Assembly: GCA_045636205.1 (NCBI GenBank)
Contig: JAZTXE010000072.1
Location: forward strand, 1-35,889
Length of the DNA stretch: 35,889 nt
Origin: JAZRUF01 sp045636205
Lineage (GTDB): Bacteria; Bacillota; Clostridia; Oscillospirales; JAAYXM01
Direction: 5' to 3'
The notes below the pieces were generated by a model. The model saw only the letters and a program-made list of their open reading frames with translations. It was not told where the DNA came from and searched no databases. This document shows positions 23,798 through 31,374 of this stretch, in pieces. A program made the translations under genes and the position numbers. The stretch's first letter is position 1, and each line of letters opens with the position of its first letter.

Positions 23798-25156
23798 ATG
23801 ACAAAAAAGATGATGATACGCATAGCAGCATTTAGCATTGCTGCAGCGGTGATAAGCGGTGGGTTAGCAATTACCGGATGGCAGAGGGCGGATGCTTATA
23901 AGAGGTCTATCGAGAACGGATACCAGCGTGCGTTTTCCGAGCTTGTTTCGAGTATGTCGGGGATAGATTATGCGCTTCAAAAGAGTTGCATCTCCACATC
24001 TCCAAGCATGCTTGTAGCGCTGGGAAGCGAGGTTTTTCGTCAGTCAACCGCCGCTGCAAGTGCACTATCTCAGCTGCCGCTTGCGGATTTAAGACTTGAA
24101 AAGACGTCAAAATTTATATCGCAGGTTGGTGATTGGGCGTACAGCCTTTCCAAAAGTGCTGCCGATGGATATAAGCTTACATCAAAGGAACGCGAGATTC
24201 TAAATCGCTTAGCGGGTACTGCGGATGCCTTGAGTATGGATTTAAATGATTTGAGTGTGGAGATAAATGAAGGCGGCTTGGAGTTTGGGGAAATAACCAA
24301 AGCCGAGCGTAATTTAAATGAGGGAAATGACGTAAAAAACGCATCGGGTCTTTTGCAGAATATCGCGTATTTAGAGCAGGAGTTTCCGGAATACCCGACT
24401 TTGGTATATGATGGACCGTTTTCCGAGCATATAGATCAGGAGGAGATAGCGTATCTGAAAGGGCGCGAGCAGATTAGTGAAGCGCAGGCAAAGCAAGTTG
24501 CGGCACGCTTTCTCGGAATGAATGGCAATGATTTGAAGTCCGGTGGAAAAACCGGTGGAAAGATACCTGCCTATACTTTTTATGGGACAAGAAATGGCGG
24601 TGAAGTAAGCATTGATATTTCCTGCCAAGGCGGAATTGTTGTTGAGATGACAGACTCGCGCACGCCGAAAGAGCCGACTCTTGATGTGCAAGGCGCTACG
24701 CAAGCGGCGAAAAAGTTCCTTGCATCGCAGGGTTACGGTGAGATGAAGGAGAGCTATTGGACGGTGTATTCGGACACGGTTATGATAAATTTTGCGCCTG
24801 TACAAAACGGCGCGGTTCTGTATCCGGATTTGGTGAAGGTAAGCGTTTGCTTAGATAACGGAGAGGTGTGCAATTTTGAGGCGCGTGGATATATAATGAA
24901 TCATAGAGAGCGCAGGATACCTGCGGTTGGAATTTCGTTGGATGAGGCAAAGGCGCGTGTGGCAGAGGGACTTAAGATAAAAGGCTATAACCTTGCGATT
25001 ATACCCGGTGCGGGCAGAGGGGAAAAGTTTGTATATGAAATGCAATGTGAGCGCTCTGACGGAAGCCACTGCCTTGTATATTTAGATGCACAAACCGGTA
25101 CAGAGGAGCAGATATTTATATTGCTTGAGGATGATAACGGAATTCTTGCTATATAA
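23798..25156 (+). CDS. ypeB: Germination protein YpeB
   Basis: A 452-residue protein (B. subtilis YpeB is about 450). It has an N-terminal membrane anchor (residues ~7-25), the YpeB start region YKRSIENGYQRAFSELVSSMSGID (key segments NGYQRAF and ELVSSMSGID), and C-terminal PepSY-type repeats (AKQVAARFLGM, AAKKFLASQGY, AKARVAEGL). YpeB sits in the inner spore membrane or cortex and is needed for stability and localisation of the cortex-lytic enzyme SleB. AAAGGAG precedes the ATG at 23798. The sleB gene, normally its immediate partner, is not present on either side. Confidence 0.93.
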   Translation: MTKKMMIRIAAFSIAAAVISGGLAITGWQRADAYKRSIENGYQRAFSELVSSMSGIDYALQKSCISTSPSMLVALGSEVFRQSTAAASALSQLPLADLRLEKTSKFISQVGDWAYSLSKSAADGYKLTSKEREILNRLAGTADALSMDLNDLSVEINEGGLEFGEITKAERNLNEGNDVKNASGLLQNIAYLEQEFPEYPTLVYDGPFSEHIDQEEIAYLKGREQISEAQAKQVAARFLGMNGNDLKSGGKTGGKIPAYTFYGTRNGGEVSIDISCQGGIVVEMTDSRTPKEPTLDVQGATQAAKKFLASQGYGEMKESYWTVYSDTVMINFAPVQNGAVLYPDLVKVSVCLDNGEVCNFEARGYIMNHRERRIPAVGISLDEAKARVAEGLKIKGYNLAIIPGAGRGEKFVYEMQCERSDGSHCLVYLDAQTGTEEQIFILLEDDNGILAI

Positions 25157-25167
25157 TTCAGGTGAAT

Positions 25168-25204
25168 AAAAAAACATCCGCCTTATATAGGCGGATGTTT
25201 TTTT
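25168..25204. terminator. Bidirectional terminator between ypeB and the DUF4838 gene
   Basis: A perfect 15-base stem (25168-25182 with 25190-25204), a 7-base loop, arms ending in A7/T7. It serves both converging genes. Confidence 0.93.
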
Positions 25205-25208
25205 GTGT

Positions 25209-27131
25209 TTATTTTCTTATGGGTTGGAGGTCTTCTTTGCCGGTTTTTACAAATTCCCATGGGTCGAAGACGCTCTGATATTTGTCCTCATGCTCGAAAA
25301 TTTTCTCATGCAGTTCATCGAACATTTTAAATGCGTTTTCATTATCGCCGAGGAAGAGAGAACGAATCATACGTGTATAGTCGGAGTAAATCCATGCGTG
25401 CTCCATGAGCCATGCGAAAAATACGCTCTTATCGGTGAGAGGAGAAAACTCTTTTGTAAATTCAGAGATAAGATCAAGGATTTCCAGGCAGATGTCAGCT
25501 TTCTTTGCTGCGTCTTCAAACTTATCAAGGCGAGCCATTGCGCGCTCAAGCTCTAAGCTGAAGTACATATCTGAGAGTTTTTTCATATATGTAAAGACTG
25601 CGTCTGCATGTTCGTCATAGCAATCGAGGAAATAATCGGTGCACATTTTATCGAAGTCTGCATCACGGTTCCAGAGCGTATTTCCCATGACCACCATATT
25701 CAAGGCGTTAGGGAACATTACTCGACCAAGTTGGCAGCTTATGAAGCCGTTTAAATCCAGATTCTTCAGGTTTACGATGTCTTCAAAAAGTGTGCGTGCG
25801 AGGTTTATGCATCCTGGGTCCTTGATATGCGCCCACATATAGTGGTAGTCGTAGTCAAAACCGTCACCGTTGAAGAGTTTTTGCCAAGCTTTTAAATATG
25901 CGACGTTCATAGAAACATCAACCGGCAGAACATCCCAACCCGCGTTGCGCTGGTACTGGGTGATTTCCGGAAGCTCGCCGTCCGGGCGGAAGCTCTTGCG
26001 ATATGTACGAGTGATGGGTGCAAACATGATAAGGAAACGGTCGGGATTATTTAGCTTTTCTTCTACAGGTGGCCAGAGAAGGTCAACATACACGAGGAAA
26101 ACTATGCGGGTGTTAAGACCTTGCGCGGCAAGCATTTCGTCAAGCTCATTTAAAAGCATAACATAAAAATCGGATGGGCGGTGCCTTTTGCACTCATCAC
26201 ATTCGCAGTGGTTACTGAAACCGTCGCCGAGCCAAAAGTGGAGGACATCCACCGTCGGGTGTTCGTGGATATATTCGCAGATGTTATCAAGCATTTTTTT
26301 TCTTACTTTGGGATTTGAGTAGCATGCCTGGGTATTAATCGGGATACCACCCCATAAATCGCGTTTGCCGTTTACAAGGGCAAACGCTTCTCTCGCTTCA
26401 TCGCTGAGCGGTTCGGTCCATTTATCCCAGCCCAGACCTGCGACTCCGAAGGGCTCGCAAGTCCAACCGTGACCGACTGCGTGATAAAGGATGCCGCGCA
26501 TGGACATTTCTTCTGCGGCTTCGCTGATTGCCTGACGAGCATCATCAATAGAGAATGAACCTTTTTTTTCGAGTTTTGGGTTGGAAGTGTGGCTGTACCA
26601 TCTGTCATAGAAAGTATGAGACTCGCGGAATTGCAGGAAGTAGGAGTTCATACCGACTTTGGGGAGAAAATCTATCATCTCTGCAACGTTTTCTTTGCTT
26701 ACAGCGCCTTCTATGCATACGCCGCGGTGTCGGTATGAAGGGGTATTGTGCAGGGAGACCGAAGCGTTTGAGATATTGACAGTAGGGATTTTTTCACCGT
26801 CCTTACCGACGGTGAGGAAACGACAGCCGAGTTCCTTTGCATAGCGGTATACTGCTATAAGGACACTTCGTGGGCAAATGCCTGCGATGATACCGTTTCC
26901 GTTTGTTACTTCGATTTGGATTTCATCGTCAAAACGCGACGGATTTGACGTAATGGGGGTCAAATGTGAAAAAGAGTCGAAGCAGCCCAGATATATTCCG
27001 TCAGCAGTCGCGTAGTACTTGGCATCGAAAACTATTTCCGGTCTTGGATTTCCCATTTCGTATATCAAACGCGAAAGCTCTGATGCGGCGAATTTTATCG
27101 GAGCGTCGCTTGCACATAAGAAAATCTTCAT
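25209..27131 (-). CDS. DUF4838 / alpha-glucuronidase-like protein
   Basis: A 640-residue cytoplasmic protein (no signal peptide). The N-terminal ~130 residues match the alpha/beta domain that precedes the barrel in GH67 alpha-glucuronidases and GH20-like enzymes (AASELSRLIYEMG, GIYLGCFDS). The middle has the DUF4838 hallmark WLGDGFSNHCECDECKRHRPSDFY with its three-cysteine pattern and the LLNELDEML helix. A TIM-barrel-like region and a C-terminal helical domain follow. DUF4838 proteins are mostly uncharacterised and are thought to be glycosidases by fold. With the GH2-type gene nearby it suggests breakdown of a complex, possibly uronic-acid-containing glycan. AGGATGA precedes the ATG. It forms its own unit, downstream of metK on the same strand but behind a terminator and its own promoter. 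Confidence 0.78.
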   Translation of the reverse strand: MKIFLCASDAPIKFAASELSRLIYEMGNPRPEIVFDAKYYATADGIYLGCFDSFSHLTPITSNPSRFDDEIQIEVTNGNGIIAGICPRSVLIAVYRYAKELGCRFLTVGKDGEKIPTVNISNASVSLHNTPSYRHRGVCIEGAVSKENVAEMIDFLPKVGMNSYFLQFRESHTFYDRWYSHTSNPKLEKKGSFSIDDARQAISEAAEEMSMRGILYHAVGHGWTCEPFGVAGLGWDKWTEPLSDEAREAFALVNGKRDLWGGIPINTQACYSNPKVRKKMLDNICEYIHEHPTVDVLHFWLGDGFSNHCECDECKRHRPSDFYVMLLNELDEMLAAQGLNTRIVFLVYVDLLWPPVEEKLNNPDRFLIMFAPITRTYRKSFRPDGELPEITQYQRNAGWDVLPVDVSMNVAYLKAWQKLFNGDGFDYDYHYMWAHIKDPGCINLARTLFEDIVNLKNLDLNGFISCQLGRVMFPNALNMVVMGNTLWNRDADFDKMCTDYFLDCYDEHADAVFTYMKKLSDMYFSLELERAMARLDKFEDAAKKADICLEILDLISEFTKEFSPLTDKSVFFAWLMEHAWIYSDYTRMIRSLFLGDNENAFKMFDELHEKIFEHEDKYQSVFDPWEFVKTGKEDLQPIRK

Positions 27132-27188
27132 AGTTTATTCATCCTGTTCATTTTAATGTTTATTTTGCGGGATATAAGTATATTATAT

Positions 27189-27217
27189 AATATAAGAGAG
27201 AATTATCATAGGTACAA
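27189..27217 (-). promoter_or_regulatory. Sigma-A-type promoter of the DUF4838 gene
   Basis: On the minus strand TTGTAC (27212-27217) and TATATT (27189-27194) are 17 bases apart, about 58 bases before the start codon. A second TATAAT-like stretch overlaps directly downstream, so the exact -10 is uncertain. Confidence 0.55.
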
Positions 27218-27250
27218 TATTGAACAGTTTTTTATACAATTTTGATAAAA

Positions 27251-27276
27251 TGCCGCAATGCTTACACATTGCGGCA
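27251..27276 (-). terminator. Terminator of metK
   Basis: A 10-base perfect stem (27251-27260 with 27267-27276) with a 6-base loop, followed on the minus strand by TTTTATC. It starts 19 bases after the metK stop. The T run is short, so termination may be partial. Confidence 0.75.
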
Positions 27277-27294
27277 AGATTAGAAATATTGAAA

Positions 27295-28482
27295 TCAGAG
27301 ACCTAATTCCTTTTTAAGGTCATCAGCTTTGTTTGTGCGCTCCCACGGCAGGTCGAGCTCGGGGCGACCGAAGTGGCCGTAAGCTGCAGTCTGTTTATAT
27401 ATCGGACGGCGCAGCTCAAGGCATTCGATGATTTTTGCCGGGCGCATATCAAAATGCCGGGTTACAAGCTCGGAAATCTGAGCGTCCGGGATAATACCGG
27501 TGCCCCGAGTGTCAACCAAGACGGATACCGGGTTTGCCACGCCGATAGCGTATGCAAGCTCGATTTCACAACGCTTTGCAATTCCAGCAGCTACGATGTT
27601 TTTTGCGATATGGCGAGCCATATATGCTGCGGAACGGTCAACCTTTGTCGGGTCCTTGCCGGAGAAAGCACCACCGCCGTGACGTGCGAAGCCACCGTAT
27701 GTATCTACTATTATTTTGCGGCCGGTGAGTCCGGAGTCACCCTGCGGTCCTCCGATAACAAAACGGCCGGTCGGGTTGATGAAAATTTTGGTGTTATCGT
27801 CCATGAGTTCTTCCGGCATAACCGGACGGATTACGTGCTCGATTATATCGCGGCGAAGCTCATCAAGGGAAACCGTGTCTGCGTGCTGGGTAGAGACTAC
27901 AACCGCATCGCAGCGGCAGATTTCGTTGTTTTCATTGTACTCAATTGTGACCTGGGATTTTCCGTCCGGGCGAATATAGGGGAGAAGACCGGATTTGCGG
28001 ACTTCGGCGAGACGCTTGGTCAGACGGTGCGCGTAGGTTATGGGCGCGGGCATGAGCTCATCGGTTTCATCGCAAGCAAAGCCGAACATCATACCCTGGT
28101 CACCTGCGCCGATTTGGTCAGCGGTGTCGGTATTTTCGGTTTTGAATTCGATTGAATTGTTTACGCCGATGGCGATGTCAGGTGACTGCTCGTCTATAGA
28201 GCTGAGCACCGCACAGGTTTTGTAATCAAAACCCATGTCGCCACTGTCATAGCCGATGTCCTCAATAGTTTTGCGGACGATGTACGGGATGTCCACATAC
28301 GAGCTGGTCGTAATTTCACCCATAACCAAAGCCATTCCGGTTGTGACAACCGATTCACATGCTACGCGGGCGGTTGGGTCATTTTCGAGTATTGCATCCA
28401 AAACTGCATCGGAGATCTGGTCACAGACCTTATCCGGATGCCCTTCGGTTACTGATTCTGAAGTGAATTTATAATTTGCCAT
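27295..28482 (-). CDS. metK: S-adenosylmethionine synthetase
   Basis: MetK makes S-adenosylmethionine from methionine and ATP. The 395-residue protein has every family signature: FTSESVTEGHPDK at the start (methionine/ATP loop), GAGDQGMMFGFACDE (residues ~115-129), GGPQGDSGLTGRKIIVDTYGG, and GGGAFSGKDPTKVDRSAAY (the P-loop-like segment). The length is normal. GGAAGG precedes the ATG. It is a single-gene unit with its own promoter and terminator, and its short leader contains one hairpin. Confidence 0.98.
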   Translation of the reverse strand: MANYKFTSESVTEGHPDKVCDQISDAVLDAILENDPTARVACESVVTTGMALVMGEITTSSYVDIPYIVRKTIEDIGYDSGDMGFDYKTCAVLSSIDEQSPDIAIGVNNSIEFKTENTDTADQIGAGDQGMMFGFACDETDELMPAPITYAHRLTKRLAEVRKSGLLPYIRPDGKSQVTIEYNENNEICRCDAVVVSTQHADTVSLDELRRDIIEHVIRPVMPEELMDDNTKIFINPTGRFVIGGPQGDSGLTGRKIIVDTYGGFARHGGGAFSGKDPTKVDRSAAYMARHIAKNIVAAGIAKRCEIELAYAIGVANPVSVLVDTRGTGIIPDAQISELVTRHFDMRPAKIIECLELRRPIYKQTAAYGHFGRPELDLPWERTNKADDLKKELGL

Positions 28483-28509
28483 AGAAAACCTTCCAATTCA
28501 TAAATGTTC

Positions 28510-28535
28510 TCAGGGGAGTTTGCTCTTTCCCCTGA
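28510..28535 (-). promoter_or_regulatory. Hairpin in the metK leader
   Basis: A perfect 8-base stem (28510-28517 with 28528-28535) with a 10-base purine-rich loop, starting a few bases from the predicted 5' end of the metK mRNA. The whole leader is only about 57 bases, too short for a SAM-I (S-box) riboswitch, and no T run follows the stem. Its role is unknown. Confidence 0.5.
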
Positions 28536-28546
28536 AGTTAGTATAT

Positions 28547-28574
28547 ATTATACCACAGCTTTGAAAAAAAACAA
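28547..28574 (-). promoter_or_regulatory. metK promoter
   Basis: On the minus strand TTGTTT (28569-28574) lies 16 bases upstream of a perfect TATAAT (28547-28552), which has TG one base before it (an extended -10). The -35 lies in a long A/T tract. Confidence 0.65.
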
Positions 28575-28635
28575 AGCAAAAAACATAGAATAAGAAAAAA
28601 ACATGAAATAATTAATTATTTATGCGCGTAACATC

Positions 28636-28664
28636 TTGTTTTTTTGGCAGATATATGGTATAAA
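28636..28664 (+). promoter_or_regulatory. Promoter of radC-uvrB-uvrA
   Basis: TTGTTT (28636-28641) and TATAAA (28659-28664) are 17 bases apart, with TG one base before the -10. It is divergent from the metK promoter. No SOS (LexA) box of the Bacillus GAAC-N4-GTTC type was recognised nearby. Confidence 0.55.
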
Positions 28665-28711
28665 TAATACAAACATATGTTCTGCGAAGAGCGGGTAAGG
28701 AAGTGTAAAAA

Positions 28712-29383
28712 ATGGCAGAAGGACATCGTGAGAGATTGAGACAGCGTTTTATCAACGAAGAGATAGATTCCATACCTGAATATATAGTTTTGGAAATGAT
28801 GCTTCAAGGAGTCATTGCAAGAAAGGATACGTGCGATATGGCGCGTAAATTGCTCCAGGAATTCGGATGTCTTGCAAATGTAATTGATGCGCCGCTTGAG
28901 GAAATAATGAGAGTTCCGGGAATAGGTGAAGCTGCGGCATATCATCTTAAGCTGTTGCCGAAATATTATAGGAAATACACTATGTCAAAGAAAATGAAAA
29001 ACATACCGTTTGACAGTATTGAGTCGATAGGTTATTTTTTCGTGGACAGGTCAATCGGATACACTGAAGAGACTGTGTTTCTTGCGTGTTTGGATGCAAA
29101 AATGCGTCTTATTGAGTGTGAGGAAATTGCAAGCGGGAGCACAAATGCCGCAAGGGTGAGCGTCAGGGAGATACTCAGGGTTGCGCTTAAGTATAATGCA
29201 AGCCGTGTGGTTTTGGCGCACACGCACCCGAACGGGGATATTCTTCCGAGCATTGAGGATATTGAAAGTACGGATATAATAAACACGGTATTGAGTGCAT
29301 CTGATATTAAGCTTGAGGACCATATAATAGTTGCGGGTGATGACTACGTGTCAATAATGCGAAACAGAGACAGGGTTCGGTGA
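28712..29383 (+). CDS. radC: RadC family JAB-domain protein
   Basis: A 223-residue RadC protein. Residues ~60-80 form a helix-hairpin-helix (VPGIGEAAAYHL). The C-terminal half is a JAB1/MPN metalloprotease-like domain with the zinc motif HTHPNG-x4-S-x2-D (His170, His172, Asp183) and an upstream glutamate. Named for a supposed DNA-repair role that was later questioned; the biochemical function is unsettled. The ATG at 28712 has TAAGGAAG upstream. It ends within a few bases of uvrB and shares its promoter, which is suggestive of a genome-maintenance operon. Confidence 0.95.
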   Translation: MAEGHRERLRQRFINEEIDSIPEYIVLEMMLQGVIARKDTCDMARKLLQEFGCLANVIDAPLEEIMRVPGIGEAAAYHLKLLPKYYRKYTMSKKMKNIPFDSIESIGYFFVDRSIGYTEETVFLACLDAKMRLIECEEIASGSTNAARVSVREILRVALKYNASRVVLAHTHPNGDILPSIEDIESTDIINTVLSASDIKLEDHIIVAGDDYVSIMRNRDRVR

Positions 29384-29388
29384 GGAAG

Positions 29389-31347
29389 ATGGGCGAGTTT
29401 AAAATAGTATCTGATTATAAGCCTACCGGAGACCAGCCTAAAGCGATTGAGGCTCTGGCGCGTGGAATAGAGCTTGGGCTTGAGGAACAGACGCTTCTGG
29501 GTGTTACCGGCTCGGGAAAAACTTTTACAATTGCAAATTTGATTGAGAAGGTGCAACGACCGACGTTGGTGCTTGCGCATAACAAGACACTTGCGGCACA
29601 GTTGTGTTCGGAATTCCGTGAGTTTTTTCCGGATAACGCTGTGGAATATTTTGTTTCGTATTTTGATTATTATCAGCCCGAAGCGTATATTCCACACACG
29701 GACACGTATATAGAAAAAGATTCGTCTACAAATGAGGAGATTGACCGTCTGCGCCACAGTGCGACATCTGCACTGGCAGAGAGGCGGGATGTGATTATCG
29801 TTGCCAGTGTTTCATGCATATACGGATTGGGAGACCCAATTGACTACCACGATATGGTTATTTCGTTGCGACCGGGCATGGTACGTGAGCGCAATTGGAT
29901 TATACGAAAGCTCGTGGAGATACGTTATGAAAGAAACGATGTGGCATTTGAAAGAAACAAGTTCCGTGTGCGCGGTGACACGATAGAGATTTTTCCGGTT
30001 TACGCAAAAGATAAAGCCATACGTGTGGAGTTGTTTGGCGATGAAGTGGACAGGATAAGCGAGATAAACACGGTGACGGGTGAGCCGGTGCGTGAGCTCG
30101 GGCATGTGGCTATATATCCGGCATCACATTATGTGTCAACACCTGAAAAAATGGCGCGCGCGATAGACGAGATTTTAAAAGAGATGGAAGAGCGTGTTAA
30201 GGAGTTTGAAGAGGACGGTAAGCTTATTGAGGCACAGCGTCTGAGACAGCGGACACTTTACGATGTGGAGATGATACAAGAGGTCGGCTATTGCAGTGGA
30301 ATTGAAAATTATTCGAGGATAATAAGCGGTCGTGAGCCGGGAAGCCCGCCATACACACTGATGGACTATTTTCCGAAGGATTTTCTGCTTGTGGTTGATG
30401 AGTCACATGTTACTCTTCCGCAGGTGCGCGGAATGTATGCAGGTGACAGGTCGAGAAAGGATACGCTTGTTGATTTCGGTTTCCGGTTGCCGAGTGCGTA
30501 TGATAACCGCCCGCTTAATTTTAAGGAATTTGAGGAGCATGTCAATCAGGCGGTGTATGTATCCGCTACTCCGGGCGAGTATGAGAAGGAACGCAGTGCG
30601 CAGATAGTTGAGCAGGTTATACGTCCTACCGGATTGCTTGATCCGGAAATACAGGTGCGACCGGTAGAGGGTCAGATTGATGATTTGATTGGCGAGATAA
30701 ATTCTTGCATCAGCAAAAAGGAGCGAGTGCTGTGCACAACTCTTACGAAGAAAATGGCGGAGGATTTGACCGGGTACCTTGAAGGTGTTGGGATAAAAGT
30801 CAAATATCTGCACCATGATGTGGAAACGATTGAACGTATGGAGATAATACGTGATTTGAGACTCGGAACATTTGATGTGCTTGTGGGTATAAATCTTCTG
30901 CGGGAGGGTCTTGATATACCCGAGGTATCGCTTGTTGCCATCCTTGATGCAGATAAAGAGGGATTTTTGAGAAGTGAAACGTCTCTTATTCAGACAATCG
31001 GACGTGCCGCGAGAAATGACCACGGAAAAGTAATAATGTATGCCGACAAGATTACGGATTCGATGAGACGCGCCATTGATGAGACCGAGCGTCGACGCAA
31101 TATACAGATGGAGTATAACCGTGAGCACGGCATTGTTCCGAAAACGATAATTAAAAACGTTCATGAGCTTATAGAAATATCAAAGGATGCGTCGAAATCA
31201 TCCGAGGATGCAAGTCAAAAGCTCAGCAAGAAGGAAAAAGAGGAGCTTATACGCAGACTTGAGAAGGACATGCGTGAAGCATCGCGTATGCTCGAATTTG
31301 AATACGCGGCTATACTGCGTGATAAGATAATAAAACTCCGCGGTTAG
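29389..31347 (+). CDS. uvrB: Excinuclease ABC subunit B
   Basis: UvrB is the damage-verifying helicase-like subunit of nucleotide excision repair. The 652-residue protein begins with FKIVSDYKPTGDQPKAI and has the P-loop GVTGSGKT (about residues 38-45), the beta-hairpin region YYQPEAYIPHTDTYIEKD, helicase motifs (VVDESHVT, IGRAARN) and a C-terminal UVR domain (RRLEKDMREASRMLEFEYAA). The ATG at 29389 matches the usual N-terminus; a GTG at 29380, which overlaps the radC stop, is an alternative that would add three residues. Confidence 0.98.
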   Translation: MGEFKIVSDYKPTGDQPKAIEALARGIELGLEEQTLLGVTGSGKTFTIANLIEKVQRPTLVLAHNKTLAAQLCSEFREFFPDNAVEYFVSYFDYYQPEAYIPHTDTYIEKDSSTNEEIDRLRHSATSALAERRDVIIVASVSCIYGLGDPIDYHDMVISLRPGMVRERNWIIRKLVEIRYERNDVAFERNKFRVRGDTIEIFPVYAKDKAIRVELFGDEVDRISEINTVTGEPVRELGHVAIYPASHYVSTPEKMARAIDEILKEMEERVKEFEEDGKLIEAQRLRQRTLYDVEMIQEVGYCSGIENYSRIISGREPGSPPYTLMDYFPKDFLLVVDESHVTLPQVRGMYAGDRSRKDTLVDFGFRLPSAYDNRPLNFKEFEEHVNQAVYVSATPGEYEKERSAQIVEQVIRPTGLLDPEIQVRPVEGQIDDLIGEINSCISKKERVLCTTLTKKMAEDLTGYLEGVGIKVKYLHHDVETIERMEIIRDLRLGTFDVLVGINLLREGLDIPEVSLVAILDADKEGFLRSETSLIQTIGRAARNDHGKVIMYADKITDSMRRAIDETERRRNIQMEYNREHGIVPKTIIKNVHELIEISKDASKSSEDASQKLSKKEKEELIRRLEKDMREASRMLEFEYAAILRDKIIKLRG

Positions 31348-31374
31348 AAGCTTTAATTAAGGGAAGAGGAAAGT

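Noticed and set aside
28469..28501. A 10-codon frame starting in the metK leader and overlapping the metK start
   Set aside because: No adequate ribosome-binding site precedes it, and the GGAAGG site serves the metK ATG; likely chance.
28483..28711. A SAM-I riboswitch upstream of metK
   Set aside because: The conserved S-box core was not found on the metK strand and the leader after the promoter is too short.
30403..31164. A 253-codon open frame on the minus strand, opposite uvrB
   Set aside because: It is antisense to a conserved gene with no motif and no plausible ribosome-binding site context.
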